Notes under the pieces: generated by a model
What the model was told of the DNA's origin: nothing
Database searches by the model: none
Seen by the model: only the letters and a program-made list of their open reading frames with translations
Shown here: piece after piece, positions 34,037 through 45,917 of the stretch
How positions within the stretch are numbered: position 1 is the first letter of the stretch
How the letters are laid out: each line of letters opens with the position of its first letter
Source of the DNA: Comamonas suwonensis
GTDB taxonomy: Bacteria; Pseudomonadota; Gammaproteobacteria; Burkholderiales; Burkholderiaceae_C
DNA length: 64,000 bases
Reading direction: 5' to 3'
Assembly (NCBI RefSeq): GCF_012844455.2
Contig: NZ_JABBCQ020000004.1
Location: forward strand, 124,001 to 188,000
Made by a program: the position numbers and the translations under genes

Positions 34037-35469
34037 TGCTCGCTCCCAGCGGGCGCAGCCAGCTCTTGTTTTTGAAGCATTTCAACCAGTTTCCCAGGCA
34101 CGGCACCGATAGAGCCAGCACCCATGCACAGCAACACATCGCCGCCTTGCGCGTTGGCCGCAATGGCCGTCGGCATATCGGCAATGTCTTCCACAAAAAT
34201 AGGCTCCACCTTGCCAGCCACGCGCAGCGCGCGGGCCAGAGAGCGACCATCCGCCGCCACGATGGGCGCCTCGCCAGCGGCATAGACCTCGGCCAGCAGC
34301 ACGGAATCCGCGCTGCCGATGACCTTCACAAAGTCCTCAAAGCAGTCGCGCGTGCGGCTGTAGCGGTGGGGCTGGAAGGCCAACACCAGCCGCTGACCGG
34401 GGAAGGCTCCGCGCGCAGCAGCCAACGTGGCCGCCATTTCAACCGGGTGGTGACCATAGTCGTCGATGACAGTGAACACGCCGCCATTGCTCGCAGGCAG
34501 ATCACCGTAACGCTGGAAGCGGCGGCCCACGCCCTTGAAGCCTTCGAGTGCACGCAGCAGTGCCTCGTCGGAAATTTCCAGCTCCATGGCCACGACCACG
34601 GCAGACAGCGCATTCAAAACGTTGTGCTCGCCAGGCAGGCTCAGCACCACATCCAGATCCGGGTAGGTTTGCTCGCCCAGGCAGCGCTTGACCGTGAAGC
34701 ACATGCGGCCGGCTTCGGCTCGCACATTGATGGCGCGCACCTGAGCGTCTTCGGCAAAGCCGTAAGTCGTCACCGGACGGGCCAGCTTGGGCAGAATTTC
34801 GCGCACCGCAGGGCTATCCAGACACAGGATGGCGCGGCCATAGAACGGCATGCGGTGCAGAAAATCAACAAACGCCTGCTTCAGACGGCCAAAGTCGTGG
34901 CCGTAGGTTTCCATATGGTCGGCGTCGATATTGGTGACGACAGCCATCACGGGCAGCAGGTTCAGAAAGGAGGCATCGGACTCGTCCGCCTCGACCACGA
35001 TGTAGTCGCCATGGCCTAGCTTGGCATTGGCGCCAGCGCTATTGAGCTTGCCGCCGATCACAAAGGTTGGGTCCAGACCCGCTTCGGCCAGCACGCTGGT
35101 TACCAGGCTGGTGGTCGTGGTCTTGCCATGCGCACCAGCAATGGCGATACCTTGCTTGAAGCGCATCAGCTCAGCCAGCATCAGCGCGCGAGGCACGACG
35201 GGGATTTTTTTCTCGCGAGCGGCCACGACCTCGGGGTTGTCCCCTTGCACGGCGGTCGATGTGACCACGGCATCAGCGCCCGAAATATTCTCGGCCGCAT
35301 GACCCACAAAAGTCTTGATGCCAAGACCCGACAGGCGGCGCAGCGTGGCGCTATCAGCCAGGTCGGAGCCCGAAATAACGTAACCCAGGTTATGCAGAAC
35401 CTCTGCAATACCGCTCATGCCGGAGCCACCAATACCGACAAAGTGAATGTGTTGAATGGCGTGTTTCAT
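34033..35469 (-). CDS. murC: UDP-N-acetylmuramate--L-alanine ligase
   Basis: A 478-residue cytoplasmic ligase that adds the first residue, L-Ala, to UDP-MurNAc. Family blocks are [21 protein letters not shown], the P-loop [36 protein letters not shown] and the C-terminal [12 protein letters not shown]. It overlaps murG and ddl by 4 nt each (ATGA), so translation of this block is probably coupled. The related recycling ligase mpl is at 13859-15277. Confidence 0.97.
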   Translation of the reverse strand: MKHAIQHIHFVGIGGSGMSGIAEVLHNLGYVISGSDLADSATLRRLSGLGIKTFVGHAAENISGADAVVTSTAVQGDNPEVVAAREKKIPVVPRALMLAELMRFKQGIAIAGAHGKTTTTSLVTSVLAEAGLDPTFVIGGKLNSAGANAKLGHGDYIVVEADESDASFLNLLPVMAVVTNIDADHMETYGHDFGRLKQAFVDFLHRMPFYGRAILCLDSPAVREILPKLARPVTTYGFAEDAQVRAINVRAEAGRMCFTVKRCLGEQTYPDLDVVLSLPGEHNVLNALSAVVVAMELEISDEALLRALEGFKGVGRRFQRYGDLPASNGGVFTVIDDYGHHPVEMAATLAAARGAFPGQRLVLAFQPHRYSRTRDCFEDFVKVIGSADSVLLAEVYAAGEAPIVAADGRSLARALRVAGKVEPIFVEDIADMPTAIAANAQGGDVLLCMGAGSIGAVPGKLVEMLQKQELAAPAGSEQ

Positions 35470-36551
35470 GCGGCCAGTTCCTCACAAGCGGCAACCACCT
35501 TCTCGGTGGCATCAATCTTTTGCATTTTCTTCGCGAGTTCAGCGCGCTCCAACAGCGTAGCGCGCTGCATATTTTGTAGCATTTCAGCCAACCCGTGGGG
35601 GCTCAGAGTACTTTGTGGCATCAACCACCCCGCTCCGGCATCGACCAGAAAACGGGCATTGCTTGTCTGGTGGTCATCCACCGCTGCCGGGAAGGGCACA
35701 TAAACCGCTGCGGCGCCCACGGCAGCAATCTCGGTCACGGTGCTGGCACCGGCGCGGCAGACGATGACATCCGCCTCGGCAAAGGCCTTGGCCGTGTCAT
35801 CAATAAACGGGATCAGCTCGGCCTGCACACCAGCCGCCTGATAGTTAGCACGCAGTGCATCGATTTGCGCAGCACCGCTCTGATGCGTCACCTGAGGGCG
35901 TTGATCGGCAGAAATCAAGGCCAGCGCCTTGGGTACGATCTCGTTGAGCGCCTTCGCGCCCAGACTGCCACCCACAATCAACAGCTTGAGCGCGCCAGTG
36001 CGGCCTGCAAAGCGCTGGGCAGGTGCGCCCTGCTCCAGAAACGGCTGACGCAACGGGTTGCCCACCCACTCGCCCTTGGCAAACACCTTGGGGAAAGCCG
36101 TGAACACGCGCTTGGCAACCTTGGCCACCACCTTGTTGGCCATGCCGGCGACAGAGTTCTGCTCATGCAACACCACCGGCACACCAGACATCGCGGCCAT
36201 CAGGCCACCGGGCACCGTGAGATAGCCACCCAGACCGATAACCACATCGGGCTGCACGCGCTTGATCACGCCACGCGCCTGAGAGAAAGCCTTGAGCAGC
36301 TTGAAGGGCAGTTGCAGCAGGGTCTTGATGCCCTTGCCGCGCACGCCGCCAAACTCGATCAGCTCCAGTGCAAAGCCTTGCGGCGGCACGATGCGCGACT
36401 CCATGGAGCCGGGCGTGCCCAGCCAGTGCACATTCCAGCCGCGCGCACGCAACTCTTGCGCCACCGCCAGACCAGGGAAGATATGACCACCGGTACCGCC
36501 AGCCATGACCAGCGCGGTGCGTTGCTTGTTTCTAGAAACCGGGAGACTCAT
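35466..36551 (-). CDS. murG: UDP-GlcNAc--lipid I transferase MurG
   Basis: A 361-residue peripheral membrane GT-B glycosyltransferase that converts lipid I to lipid II. The N-terminal loop [20 protein letters not shown], the second loop [13 protein letters not shown], and the donor-site region [18 protein letters not shown] followed by [15 protein letters not shown] are all clear. It overlaps ftsW and murC by 4 nt each. Confidence 0.97.
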   Translation of the reverse strand: MSLPVSRNKQRTALVMAGGTGGHIFPGLAVAQELRARGWNVHWLGTPGSMESRIVPPQGFALELIEFGGVRGKGIKTLLQLPFKLLKAFSQARGVIKRVQPDVVIGLGGYLTVPGGLMAAMSGVPVVLHEQNSVAGMANKVVAKVAKRVFTAFPKVFAKGEWVGNPLRQPFLEQGAPAQRFAGRTGALKLLIVGGSLGAKALNEIVPKALALISADQRPQVTHQSGAAQIDALRANYQAAGVQAELIPFIDDTAKAFAEADVIVCRAGASTVTEIAAVGAAAVYVPFPAAVDDHQTSNARFLVDAGAGWLMPQSTLSPHGLAEMLQNMQRATLLERAELAKKMQKIDATEKVVAACEELAA

Positions 36552-37819
36552 GCGTGGCCTCCCTTCATCAGCAGCTTGTTTTCGTAATCAACTCTGAGCA
36601 CCACAGCTATCGCAATCAAATTCATCAAAATGGCCGAACCGCCAAAACTCATTAACGGAAGAGTCAGGCCTTTGGTTGGCAGCGCGCCCAAATTCACACC
36701 CATATTGATAAAGGCCTGAAAGCCCATCCAGATCGCCACACCCTCCGCCACTAGCCCTGCAAACACCCGGTCAAGGGCAATGGCCTGGCGACCGATCAGC
36801 ATGATGCGGCGGGTCAGCCAGAAGAAGACGGCGGCAATCACCAGCAGACCAATCAGGCCGAACTCTTCGCCAATCACGGCCAACAAGAAGTCGGTATGTG
36901 CTTCGGGCAGCCAGTGCAGTTTTTCCACGCTGCGGCCCAGACCCACGCCGAATATTTCGCCCCGGCCAATAGCAATCAGCGCGTGCGAGAGCTGGTAGCC
37001 CTTGCCCAGTGCGTGCTTTTCATCCCAGGGATCGAGGTAGGCAAAAATACGTTCGCGACGCCATTCCGAGGTCGCAATAATCATCGCAAACGCGGCCACC
37101 ACCAGCAGCGCGATGATGAAGAACATGCGTGCGTTCACGCCGCCCAGAAACAGAATACCCATGGAGATCACGACGATCACCATGAAAGCGCCCATGTCAG
37201 GCTCGGCCAGCAGCAGCACGCCGACCACCACCACGGCCAACCCCATGGGCAGCACGGCGCGGAAGAAGCGCTCTTTGACTTCCATCTTGCGCACCATGTA
37301 GTCAGCGGCATAGATCAAGATGGAGAACTTGGCCAGCTCGGACGGCTGGAAGTTCATGATGCCCAGCGACAGCCAGCGCCGCGCGCCGTTGACCACCGTG
37401 CCTACGTGCGGAATCAGCACCGCGACCAGCAGCAAGATGGAGACCACGAACAGCTTGCGTGCCACCTTCTCCCAGACATTCATGGGAACCTGGAAGGCCA
37501 GCAACGCCCCTACAAACGCCATGCCGATGGACATGGTGTGGCGCAGCAGGAAGTGATAGGGCTGAATTTTGCCGAAACGCGGGTTATCCGGCATCGCAAT
37601 CGACGCCGAATACACCATGACCAGACTCCAGGCCAGCAAGGCGATGACGACCCAGATCAATGCCTGATCAAGGCCCAGCACGCTGGCTGGCGTGCGGGTG
37701 GGACGGTCATACAAAGGCCCGCCCACGCGCACGGGAAGTACATCAATGGGCTTGTCCTCAGCGCTGCGAAACCAAGAGCGCATGCGGCCGGAGAGGCTGG
37801 TCAGGAAGGCGGCAGTCAT
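36548..37819 (-). CDS. ftsW: Septal SEDS glycosyltransferase FtsW
   Basis: A 423-residue polytopic membrane protein that polymerises septal glycan together with FtsI. It has about ten hydrophobic segments. SEDS motifs include [21 protein letters not shown]-type sequence ([13 protein letters not shown]), [21 protein letters not shown] and [14 protein letters not shown]. It has a cytoplasmic N-terminal stretch of about 55 residues. It is encoded between murD and murG with 4-nt overlaps on both sides. Confidence 0.97.
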   Translation of the reverse strand: MTAAFLTSLSGRMRSWFRSAEDKPIDVLPVRVGGPLYDRPTRTPASVLGLDQALIWVVIALLAWSLVMVYSASIAMPDNPRFGKIQPYHFLLRHTMSIGMAFVGALLAFQVPMNVWEKVARKLFVVSILLLVAVLIPHVGTVVNGARRWLSLGIMNFQPSELAKFSILIYAADYMVRKMEVKERFFRAVLPMGLAVVVVGVLLLAEPDMGAFMVIVVISMGILFLGGVNARMFFIIALLVVAAFAMIIATSEWRRERIFAYLDPWDEKHALGKGYQLSHALIAIGRGEIFGVGLGRSVEKLHWLPEAHTDFLLAVIGEEFGLIGLLVIAAVFFWLTRRIMLIGRQAIALDRVFAGLVAEGVAIWMGFQAFINMGVNLGALPTKGLTLPLMSFGGSAILMNLIAIAVVLRVDYENKLLMKGGHA

Positions 37820-39738
37820 GCACCATCCTCCAGTTGCTGGCCGGTATCCAGCGCCAGCTCACGTACCGCTTCCACAAACTGGTGGGCGCGGTCTGCGTAG
37901 TCTTTGAACATGTCCATGCTTGCGCAGGCGGGCGAGAGCAGCACGGCATCGTTGGCATGGGCCAGGCGGGCGGCATGCTGCACGGCATCCTGCATGGTGG
38001 TCGCATCCACCAGTGTCACGCCACAATCGGCCAGGGCTTCACGGATGAGAGGCGCATCCTGACCAATCAGCACCGCAGCGCGCACATAGCGCGACACCGG
38101 TGCAGCCAGCGGCGCAAAATCCTGACCCTTGCCCAGACCACCCAGGATCACCACGATACGGTGATCAGGACCCAAACCCATGAGAGCCGCCACAGTGGCG
38201 CCCACATTCGTGCCCTTGCTGTCGTCAAAATATTCGACATCGCTCACGCGGCCAATGGGCTGCACACGATGCGGCTCGCCGCGATATTCACGCAGACCAT
38301 AGAGCAGCGGTGCCAGATTACAGCCCGCGCCGGTTGCCAGCGCCAGTGCTGACAAGGCATTGATGGCGTTGTGACGACCACGAATTCGCAGTGCATCCGC
38401 TGGCATCAGGCGGGTAATGTGCAGGTCGTCGGCGTGCTTGCCCTTGCTGGTTTCATCGGCCTCATGAGCGCGTACCAGCCAGGTCATGCCGTTGACGGTT
38501 TCCAGACCAAAGTCGCCGGGACGGCGCGGCATGTCGCCCCCAAAGGTGACATACGCACGCTGGAAAGTCTTGCCACGCTTACCGGGAACCGGCACTGCGG
38601 CGGGCAGCATGGCCATGACCACGGGATCTTCACGGTTCAGCACCATCAGGCCCTGCTCGCCAAAGACCTGGGCCTTGGCTGCCGCATAGGCAGGCATACC
38701 GCCATGCCAGTCCAGATGGTCTTGCGTGATATTGAGCACGGTGGCGGCCGTGGGCTCGAACCCATGGCAATCATCAAGCTGGAAGCTGGACAGCTCCAGT
38801 ACCCAGGCCTGCGGCAGCGTTTCGGCGTCAATGCGCTGGGACAACGTATCGAGCAGAGTCGGGCCGATATTGCCAGCCACGCCCACAGACAAGCCAGCGT
38901 TTTCCAGCAATTGCCCGGTCAGCGAGGTGACCGTGGTCTTGCCATTGGTGCCGGTGATACCCAGCACCTTGGGCGCGTAACCGTGAGCTTCGCGCAGTCC
39001 CTTGAGGGCAAAGGCAAACAGATCCAGCTCACCGCCCGTGGGCAGACCGATGCTGCGCGCGGCATTGAAGACTGGTGCCACGCTGACAGGGCTCAGGCCC
39101 GGCGAGCGGTAGACAGAGCTCAGGCTCCGGCCATCGACCAGAGCGGCCGTGAATTCACCGGCGACAAAACGCACGCCGGGCAACTCGGCCTGCAGAGCAG
39201 ACAGGAAGGGCGGCGTCTCGCGGGTATCCGCCACGATGACCTCGGCACCAGCGCGCGCGCACCAGCGCGCCATGGCGATGCCCGAAATGCCCAGCCCCAG
39301 AATCAGCACGCGCTGGCCCTGCAGATGCTGGGCTGCGCCCTGAGGCCACAGAGCAGGCACGGGCGGCAGCTCCACCACTTCAGCTTCAGCCTCTTCAGGC
39401 TCTTCCTGGGCTTGCGTGACCTCGCCGTCGGCTGCATCCGAGATGCTGGGGTCGGCAAAAATTTGTGCCACAAAGGCGGCCGCATCTCTGGCGGCCGTCA
39501 AGGTGGAGATATCAGGAACCGGCTCGGCATCCAGAGCCGGGGCCAGACCTTCGGCGACGGCTGTAGCCGTTTGTACTGCTTCAACTTCAGTAGCAGCTAC
39601 CGCTTCAGATTCATGTGCTTCAGCAGCAGTTAGTTCTGAAGTCACCTGCAGATGAGCGTCAGTCGCTTGCATTTGCATAGCGTCTTCCGACTCCTGCATC
39701 AGAGCCTGATCACCGTGCTTGAGGTCTTCGTCCTGCAT
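37816..39738 (-). CDS. murD: UDP-MurNAc-L-Ala--D-Glu ligase with long acidic N-terminal extension
   Basis: A 640-residue protein, far longer than the roughly 440-570 aa usual for MurD. The catalytic part begins near residue 139 ([20 protein letters not shown]). It holds the P-loop [36 protein letters not shown] and [13 protein letters not shown]. Residues 1-138 form an Ala/Glu-rich acidic low-complexity extension with no Cys. The start ATG 39738 lies 6 nt after the mraY stop, so the extension is almost certainly translated. Part of it (39590-39650) resembles repeat B DNA. It overlaps ftsW by 4 nt. Confidence 0.94.
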   Translation of the reverse strand: MQDEDLKHGDQALMQESEDAMQMQATDAHLQVTSELTAAEAHESEAVAATEVEAVQTATAVAEGLAPALDAEPVPDISTLTAARDAAAFVAQIFADPSISDAADGEVTQAQEEPEEAEAEVVELPPVPALWPQGAAQHLQGQRVLILGLGISGIAMARWCARAGAEVIVADTRETPPFLSALQAELPGVRFVAGEFTAALVDGRSLSSVYRSPGLSPVSVAPVFNAARSIGLPTGGELDLFAFALKGLREAHGYAPKVLGITGTNGKTTVTSLTGQLLENAGLSVGVAGNIGPTLLDTLSQRIDAETLPQAWVLELSSFQLDDCHGFEPTAATVLNITQDHLDWHGGMPAYAAAKAQVFGEQGLMVLNREDPVVMAMLPAAVPVPGKRGKTFQRAYVTFGGDMPRRPGDFGLETVNGMTWLVRAHEADETSKGKHADDLHITRLMPADALRIRGRHNAINALSALALATGAGCNLAPLLYGLREYRGEPHRVQPIGRVSDVEYFDDSKGTNVGATVAALMGLGPDHRIVVILGGLGKGQDFAPLAAPVSRYVRAAVLIGQDAPLIREALADCGVTLVDATTMQDAVQHAARLAHANDAVLLSPACASMDMFKDYADRAHQFVEAVRELALDTGQQLEDGA

Positions 39739-39743
39739 GGCGA

Positions 39744-40922
39744 TTACCTCAGCTTCAGGGTCGACAGACCCAGCAGGCACAGCAGCATGGTGATGATCCA
39801 GAAGCGGGTCACAACCTGCGTTTCCTTCCAGCCGCTCTTTTCAAAGTGGTGGTGCAAAGGAGCCATCTTCAAGAGCCGGCGGCCTTCGCCATAGCGCTTC
39901 TTGGTGTATTTGAAGTACATCACCTGCAGCATCACCGAGACGGCTTCAGCCACAAAGATGCCGCCCATGATGGCCAGCACGATTTCCTGGCGCACGATCA
40001 CGGCAATGGTGCCTAAGGCAGCGCCCAGTGCCAAAGCACCCACGTCACCCATGAAAACCTGAGCGGGGTGGGCGTTGAACCAAAGGAAGGCCAGACCGGC
40101 CCCTGCCATGGCACCACAGAACACCATCAGCTCTCCCGTGCCGGGAATGCTGGGGAACAGCAGGTACTTGGCATAGGTGGCGTTACCCGTCACATAGGCA
40201 AAAATGCCCAGCGCCGTGCCCACCATGATGACCGGCATGATGGCCAGGCCATCCAAACCGTCCGTCAGATTGACCGCATTGCTGGCACCCACGATGACCA
40301 GATAGGTCATGACGATAAAGCCCAGCACCCCCAGCGGGTAGCTGACTTCCTTGAAGAACGGCACCATGAGGCCCGCCTTGGGGGGCAAGTCCATAGAGAA
40401 GCCGGACTGCACCCAGGAGATGAACAGGCCGAAGACTTCCGCGTTGCTGTTCTCGGAAATGCAGAACACCAGATACAGCGCAGCCAGCAGACCGATGACG
40501 GACTGCCAAAAGTACTTTTCACCCGAGCGCATGCCCTCGGGGTCCTTGTTCACGACCTTGCGCCAGTCATCCACCCAGCCAATCGCGCCAAAGCCCAGTG
40601 TGACCAGCAGCACAATCCAGACAAAGCGGTTGGACAGGTCAAACCACAACAGGGTAGACACAGCGATAGAGAACAAAATCAGCACGCCCCCCATGGTGGG
40701 AGTGCCGCTTTTGACCAGATGGGTCTCCATGCCGTAGCCACGCACGGGCTGACCGATCTTGAGCGAGGTCAGCATGCGAATCGCCTTGGGGCCGACGATC
40801 AGACCAATCAGCAAGGCCGTGACAGCGGCCAGCACGGCGCGCAGCGTCAGGTACTGGAAGACGCGCAGGAATCCGAATTCGGGCGAGATGCCCTGCAACC
40901 ATTGAGCGAGCATCAGCAGCAT
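39744..40922 (-). CDS. mraY: Phospho-MurNAc-pentapeptide translocase
   Basis: A 392-residue polytopic membrane enzyme that transfers phospho-MurNAc-pentapeptide to undecaprenyl phosphate, forming lipid I. Signatures are [13 protein letters not shown], the metal-binding [13 protein letters not shown], and the cytoplasmic HHHFEKSGW loop. I chose ATG 40922 ([16 protein letters not shown]), overlapping murF by 10 nt. An ATG three codons later overlaps the murF stop by TGATG and is possible. A 41051 start would be deep inside murF. Confidence 0.96.
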   Translation of the reverse strand: MLLMLAQWLQGISPEFGFLRVFQYLTLRAVLAAVTALLIGLIVGPKAIRMLTSLKIGQPVRGYGMETHLVKSGTPTMGGVLILFSIAVSTLLWFDLSNRFVWIVLLVTLGFGAIGWVDDWRKVVNKDPEGMRSGEKYFWQSVIGLLAALYLVFCISENSNAEVFGLFISWVQSGFSMDLPPKAGLMVPFFKEVSYPLGVLGFIVMTYLVIVGASNAVNLTDGLDGLAIMPVIMVGTALGIFAYVTGNATYAKYLLFPSIPGTGELMVFCGAMAGAGLAFLWFNAHPAQVFMGDVGALALGAALGTIAVIVRQEIVLAIMGGIFVAEAVSVMLQVMYFKYTKKRYGEGRRLLKMAPLHHHFEKSGWKETQVVTRFWIITMLLCLLGLSTLKLR

Positions 40923-42343
40923 GCAGTTTTCTCCCCGCAGTTGCCCTGCTCCTTGTCTGCACAGGCTTGCACAGCCTGCACTACTTGCTCCATCTTCATG
41001 AACCGTGAACCTTTGACCAACACACTGCCCAGACTGGGCAAGACCTCGCATGCCGCCTTTTGCAAGGCAGCCATGCTCTCAAAATGCTGAGCGCCGCTGC
41101 CAAAGGCAGTAGCTGCAAACGGGCTTTGTGCGCCCAGCGTGTACAAATATTCAATGCCCGCCTGCTTGGCCAGCACACCCGCTTCGGTGTGGAACTGCGG
41201 GCCGTTGTCACCCACTTCGCCCATGTCACCCAGCGCCAGCAGGCGCGGCGCAGGCAGCTCAGCCAGCACGGCAATCGCTGCCGCCACAGAGTCGGGGTTG
41301 GCGTTATAGGTGTCGTCCACCACGGTCACGCTCTGGCCATTGATCTGCACAGCCAGCGCACGCGAGCGACCCGTCACCGGCTCAAAGCCAGAGAGCCCCT
41401 GAGCAATAGCAGCCAGCGGTACACCGGCGGCATGGGCGCAAGCGGCTGAGGCCAGCGCATTGCCCACGTTGTGGCGACCGGCAATGTGCAGCTGCACTGC
41501 GGCGCTGCCTTGCGGGGTGTTCAGCACAAAGCTCCAGGCACCGTTTTCCCATGCCACATCCGTGGCAAAAACCTGTGCACCATCGGCGGCGTCGCCAAAA
41601 AGCAGGCAGGGGCGGCCTGCTGCCAGTTCAGTCCAGAGCGGCGTGTATTCATCGCCTGCGGGGAAGATGGCCACGCCATCTTGGGGCAGAAAGCTCAGCA
41701 CCGAGCCGTTTTCACGCGCCACGGCTTCCACCGTGTGCATGAACTCCTGGTGCTCACGCTGGGCGTTATTGACCAGTGCCACCGTGGGCTGGCCAATGGC
41801 TGCCAGCTCGGCGATTTCGCCGGGATGGTTCATGCCCATCTCCAGCACGGCAATGCGGTGCTCGCCCGACATGCGCAGCAGATTCAGCGGCATGCCGATG
41901 GAATTGTTGAAGTTGCCACGCGTGGCCAGCGCGGAGTCCCCCGACCCACCCACATGCGTGCGCAGAATGGAGGCAATCATCTGCGTGACGGTGGTCTTGC
42001 CATTGCTGCCGGTCACGGCAATCAGCGGCAGATCAAACTGCGCGCGCCATGCGCGAGCCAGGGCGCCCAGCGCCAGCAAGGTGTCGGGTACTTCAATACC
42101 GGACAGACCCGCTTGCGCCAGACCCTGACTGGCCAGCGCTGCCACAGCACCCGAGCCTTTAGCCTGCGGCAGAAAATCATGGGCGTCAAAACGCTCGCCC
42201 TTCAGGGCTACGAACAAATCCCCGTCTTGCAGCGTGCGCGTATCGGTGTGCACGCGCGCCAGCACAGTGTTGCCGTCGCCGATCAGGCGGGCTTGGGGGA
42301 TATGCGTCTGGATCAGCTCCAGCGCTTTTACCAGGGTCATCAT
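40913..42343 (-). CDS. murF: UDP-MurNAc-tripeptide--D-Ala-D-Ala ligase
   Basis: A 476-residue ligase that adds D-Ala-D-Ala to the UDP-MurNAc tripeptide. The P-loop [15 protein letters not shown]-type region reads [16 protein letters not shown], followed by [25 protein letters not shown] and the C-terminal [13 protein letters not shown]. The tail [16 protein letters not shown] is unusually Cys-rich, with three Cys in its last eight residues. It overlaps murE by 4 nt and mraY by 10 nt. Confidence 0.96.
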   Translation of the reverse strand: MMTLVKALELIQTHIPQARLIGDGNTVLARVHTDTRTLQDGDLFVALKGERFDAHDFLPQAKGSGAVAALASQGLAQAGLSGIEVPDTLLALGALARAWRAQFDLPLIAVTGSNGKTTVTQMIASILRTHVGGSGDSALATRGNFNNSIGMPLNLLRMSGEHRIAVLEMGMNHPGEIAELAAIGQPTVALVNNAQREHQEFMHTVEAVARENGSVLSFLPQDGVAIFPAGDEYTPLWTELAAGRPCLLFGDAADGAQVFATDVAWENGAWSFVLNTPQGSAAVQLHIAGRHNVGNALASAACAHAAGVPLAAIAQGLSGFEPVTGRSRALAVQINGQSVTVVDDTYNANPDSVAAAIAVLAELPAPRLLALGDMGEVGDNGPQFHTEAGVLAKQAGIEYLYTLGAQSPFAATAFGSGAQHFESMAALQKAACEVLPSLGSVLVKGSRFMKMEQVVQAVQACADKEQGNCGEKTACC

Positions 42344-43845
42344 GACCGTATCTTTCCTTCGCGGACTGTCAGCGCTTTTTGCGCTTCAGCCATATCGGAG
42401 AACGGCTGGCGAACGCCCTTCGTCTCCTGGTAATCTTCATGTCCCTTGCCTGCAATCAGCACCACGTCGCGCGCGTCGGCCTGGGCAATGGCATGCGCAA
42501 TGGCTACCGCACGGTCGGCCTGAACATGCAATGTCTCGCCCTGCTGCATGCCGGCCAGAATCTGATCGATGATGGTTTCAGGCCGCTCGCTGCGCGGGTT
42601 ATCGCTGGTGACGAGCACGCAGTCGGCATTCGCCTGCGCAGCCTGGCCCATCAAGGGGCGCTTGCTGTTATCACGGTCACCGCCACAGCCAAACACGCAC
42701 CAGAGCTTGCCTCCGCGCTGCTGGGCCGCTGGCTGCAGAGCACGCAAGGCTTTTTCAAGAGCGTCGGGAGTGTGGGCGTAATCCACGGCAATCAGCGGCA
42801 GCTCAGGCTTGGCAATTTGTTGCATGCGACCGGGCACAGGCTCCAGATCGGCGCACGCGGCCACCGCCTCTTCCAGCGACAGACCCAGACTGCGCAAGGT
42901 CGCCAGCACGCCCAGCAGATTGGAGACGTTGTATTGGCCAACCAGACGCGTATTCATGCGCAGGCTGTGACCCGCTTCCATCACGGTGAAATTCAGACCC
43001 TCATCGCCCAGACCAATGTCCTTGGCCTGCAGACGGGCCGGACCTTGAATGGAGACACTCCACACATCCAGCGGCCGGGCCTGCAACTTGGCCCACAGCT
43101 TGGCTCCATGGGCATCATCAATATTGACCACCGCGGCCTGCAGACCCGGCCATTCAAACAACTGGGCCTTGGCTTGCCAGTAGGCTTGCATGCTGCCGTG
43201 GTAGTCCAGATGGTCTTGCGTGAAGTTGGTGAACAGCGCCACGCGAACTTGGCTGCCGTCCAGGCGGTGCTCGACGATGCCAATGGACGAGGCTTCAATC
43301 GCGCAGGCAGCCAGGCCTTGATCGGCACAGCTGCGGAAGACGCGCTGCAGCAGCACCGGGTCGGGCGTGGTCATGCCAGTCGATTCGAGTGCAGGCGGCA
43401 CGCCAACACCCAAAGTGCCTACCAGCGCACAGCCAGTGCGCGCATTCAGCTTCACTTTTGATAGTGCATGAGCCAGCCACCAGGCCGAGGTAGTCTTGCC
43501 ATTGGTGCCGGTCACAGCCAGTACGTCGAATTCGCGGCTAGGGTGCGCAAACCATTCGTCGGCGATCAGGCCGGTGGCGGCCTTCAAGCCCTTGAGTGCG
43601 GCAATCTTGTCGCTGTTCAGCGCAAAGGCGTCAAGGCCATCGGCTTCTACCAGTACGGCAGCCGCGCCCAGCTCCAGCGCCTTCGCCACATAGGCTCGGC
43701 CATCGGCGGCAGCGCCCGGCCAGGCGATAAAGGCATCACCCGCCTTGACCTTGCGGCTATCTGTCTGCAGGTCGCCCTGCACGCGGGTACGCAACCAGGC
43801 CACGGCCTCGGCTGCGTTGTTCAGTGTTTGAATCAGAGTGCTCAT
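42340..43845 (-). CDS. murE: UDP-MurNAc-tripeptide synthetase (meso-DAP adding)
   Basis: A 501-residue ligase that adds the third residue. The P-loop [26 protein letters not shown] and VDYAHTPDALEKALR blocks are present. The DAP-recognition motif appears as SDNPRSERPE (DNPR), so meso-diaminopimelate rather than lysine is expected, which agrees with dapF in this window. It overlaps ftsI and murF by 4 nt each. Confidence 0.96.
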   Translation of the reverse strand: MSTLIQTLNNAAEAVAWLRTRVQGDLQTDSRKVKAGDAFIAWPGAAADGRAYVAKALELGAAAVLVEADGLDAFALNSDKIAALKGLKAATGLIADEWFAHPSREFDVLAVTGTNGKTTSAWWLAHALSKVKLNARTGCALVGTLGVGVPPALESTGMTTPDPVLLQRVFRSCADQGLAACAIEASSIGIVEHRLDGSQVRVALFTNFTQDHLDYHGSMQAYWQAKAQLFEWPGLQAAVVNIDDAHGAKLWAKLQARPLDVWSVSIQGPARLQAKDIGLGDEGLNFTVMEAGHSLRMNTRLVGQYNVSNLLGVLATLRSLGLSLEEAVAACADLEPVPGRMQQIAKPELPLIAVDYAHTPDALEKALRALQPAAQQRGGKLWCVFGCGGDRDNSKRPLMGQAAQANADCVLVTSDNPRSERPETIIDQILAGMQQGETLHVQADRAVAIAHAIAQADARDVVLIAGKGHEDYQETKGVRQPFSDMAEAQKALTVREGKIRS

Positions 43846-45590
43846 AGCACAGGCTCCTCAGGCGGCGCAGCCACGATCAGAGGCTTGACTTCCTTGTCGG
43901 GCTGAACGCCCATAAAGCGCAGCGTCTGCTGCACCACATCGGCAAAAACGGGGCCGGCCACGGTACCGCCGTAGTAAGAGCCAGCGGTGGGCTCATCCAC
44001 CATCACGGCCACGATGATGCGAGGCTTGTCGATAGGGGCGATGCCGGTGAACCAGGCGCGGTACTTGCCGGCTGCATAGTTTTTACCGACCTGCTTGCGG
44101 GCCGTACCGGACTTGCCACCAATGGTGTAGCCCTCGGCCTGAGCCTTCTGGCCTGTACCGCCGGGGCCTGCAGCCATGCGCAGCATGTGCAGCACGGCGG
44201 CCGCATTTTCTTTAGAGATCACGCGCACGCCCACGGGCGGTTCGGTCGTTTTCAGAATCGTGGATGGAATGACGTTGCCGTCATTGGAAAACACGGTGTA
44301 CGAGCGTGCCATCTGGAACAGCGAGGCCGACAAGCCATAGCCGTAAGACATGGTGGCTTGCTCAATCGGCTTCCAGGTCTTCCAGGCACGCAGGCGGCCA
44401 GAGACCGCACCGGGAAACTGAATTTGTGGCTTCTGACCAAAGCCAAGAGCGCTGAAGTACTCCCACATTTCCTGCGGCGAAAGCTTTTGAGCGACCTTGG
44501 TCGCGCCCACGTTACTGGACTTCTGGATCACACCCTCCACCGTCAGCGCGCCATAGTTGTGCGTATCGGTGATGGTCGAGCCCGTCACCGTATAGCGGCC
44601 GGGTGCCGTATCAATAATGGTGGAAGGCTTGACCCGCTTAAGCTCCAGCGCTGCCGCAACGGTAATGGGCTTCATGGTCGAGCCGGGCTCAAACGTATCG
44701 GTCAGCGCGCGGTTGCGCAACTGCTCGCCCGTCAGATTCTTGCGGTGGCCGGGGTCATAGCTGGGGTAGTTGGCCAGTGCCAGCAATTCGCCGGTGTGGG
44801 CATCCATCACCACCACGCTGCCAGCCTTGGCCTTGCTCAACTCGACCTGCTGTTTGAGCTTCTGGTAGGCGTAGTACTGAACCTTGCTGTCGATGGACAG
44901 CTGAATGTCCTGACCGTCCTGCGGCGGTACTTCATCGCCCACGCCTTCGACCACCCGGCCCAGACGATCCTTGATGACGCGGCGCGAGCCGGGCTTGCCG
45001 GCCAAATCCTTGTCAAAGGCCAGCTCCATGCCTTCCTGACCATGATCTTCCACATTGGTGAAGCCGACGATGTGCGCAGCCGACTCCCCTTCGGGGTACT
45101 GGCGCTTGTATTCCTTGCGGTTGTAGATGCCCTTGATATTGAGCGCCACAATCTTCTGGCCCACATCCCAGTCCAGCTGCCGCTTGACCCAGACAAAGGA
45201 CTTGTCCTCAACGTCGAGCTTCTCCATCAAAGCCTTCAAGGGCATGTCCATGAGCTTGGCCACATCCTTGAGCTTATTCTGAACTTCGGGATCCTTCAGA
45301 TCCACGTCTTCAGGAATGGCCCAGATGCTGGCCGCAGGCACGCTGGACGCCAGAATCAGGCCATTGCGATCAAGCAGGCGGCCACGGTTGGCCGGCAATT
45401 CCAGCGTGCGTGCAAAACGCACCAGGCCCTGGCGCTTGAAGAAATCGTTGGCATACACCTGCACATAGGCCGCGCGCGCGCCCAGACCCACAAAGCCCAG
45501 CGCCAGCGCAGCCACAATGAACTTGCTACGCCACAGCGGGGTCTTGGATGCCAGCAAAGGGCTGGTGGTGTAGAGAACACTGCGCGTCAT
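43842..45590 (-). CDS. ftsI: Septal transpeptidase FtsI (PBP3)
   Basis: A 582-residue class B penicillin-binding protein that cross-links septal peptidoglycan. A single N-terminal membrane segment (FIVAALALGFVGLGARAAYV) leads into the pedestal domain. The catalytic motifs are the serine in EPGSTMKPITVAAA, SSN in IQKSSNVGATKVA and KSGTARK. It starts inside the ftsL stop (4-nt overlap) and ends overlapping murE. Confidence 0.97.
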   Translation of the reverse strand: MTRSVLYTTSPLLASKTPLWRSKFIVAALALGFVGLGARAAYVQVYANDFFKRQGLVRFARTLELPANRGRLLDRNGLILASSVPAASIWAIPEDVDLKDPEVQNKLKDVAKLMDMPLKALMEKLDVEDKSFVWVKRQLDWDVGQKIVALNIKGIYNRKEYKRQYPEGESAAHIVGFTNVEDHGQEGMELAFDKDLAGKPGSRRVIKDRLGRVVEGVGDEVPPQDGQDIQLSIDSKVQYYAYQKLKQQVELSKAKAGSVVVMDAHTGELLALANYPSYDPGHRKNLTGEQLRNRALTDTFEPGSTMKPITVAAALELKRVKPSTIIDTAPGRYTVTGSTITDTHNYGALTVEGVIQKSSNVGATKVAQKLSPQEMWEYFSALGFGQKPQIQFPGAVSGRLRAWKTWKPIEQATMSYGYGLSASLFQMARSYTVFSNDGNVIPSTILKTTEPPVGVRVISKENAAAVLHMLRMAAGPGGTGQKAQAEGYTIGGKSGTARKQVGKNYAAGKYRAWFTGIAPIDKPRIIVAVMVDEPTAGSYYGGTVAGPVFADVVQQTLRFMGVQPDKEVKPLIVAAPPEEPVL

Positions 45591-45874
45591 TGCACTGCGG
45601 CTCCGGTTGCGGAACCTTCCTGCACGTACTGGGTAATAGCTGGCGAAGCCTGCTTCATCTGCAGCTTGTCACGCGCCAGCGTCTCGATACGCTGAGGCGT
45701 GGCCTGCGCACGTTTTTCCACCTGCAGTCGCAGCTGATCCGTTGCCAGACGACGCGATTCAGTCTCGGCGCGATCCAGCTCGGTAAACAGCCGACGCGAC
45801 TCATACTGGGTATGCACCAGAAAAATGGCACTCATCATCACCGCCAGCAGCAGCAGCAGGTTTATGCGCAGCAT
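45587..45874 (-). CDS. ftsL: Cell division protein FtsL
   Basis: A 95-residue bitopic protein. The N-terminal membrane segment (MLRINLLLLLAVMMSAIFLV) is followed by a periplasmic leucine-zipper-like coiled coil (YESRRLFTELDRAETESRRL) that pairs with FtsB and binds FtsQ. I chose ATG 45874; the longer frame would add a hydrophilic stretch before the membrane segment. It lies 43 bp after rsmH and overlaps ftsI by 4 nt. Confidence 0.93.
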   Translation of the reverse strand: MLRINLLLLLAVMMSAIFLVHTQYESRRLFTELDRAETESRRLATDQLRLQVEKRAQATPQRIETLARDKLQMKQASPAITQYVQEGSATGAAVQ

Positions 45875-45917
45875 GGCAGCCCTCCCGCAGCCATGCACTG
45901 AGCGGCATGGCGGTGCA

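Noticed and set aside
39739-39780. murD start at 39780
   Set aside because: That would overlap the mraY 3' end. ATG 39738 lies right after the mraY stop with a GAGGTAA site.
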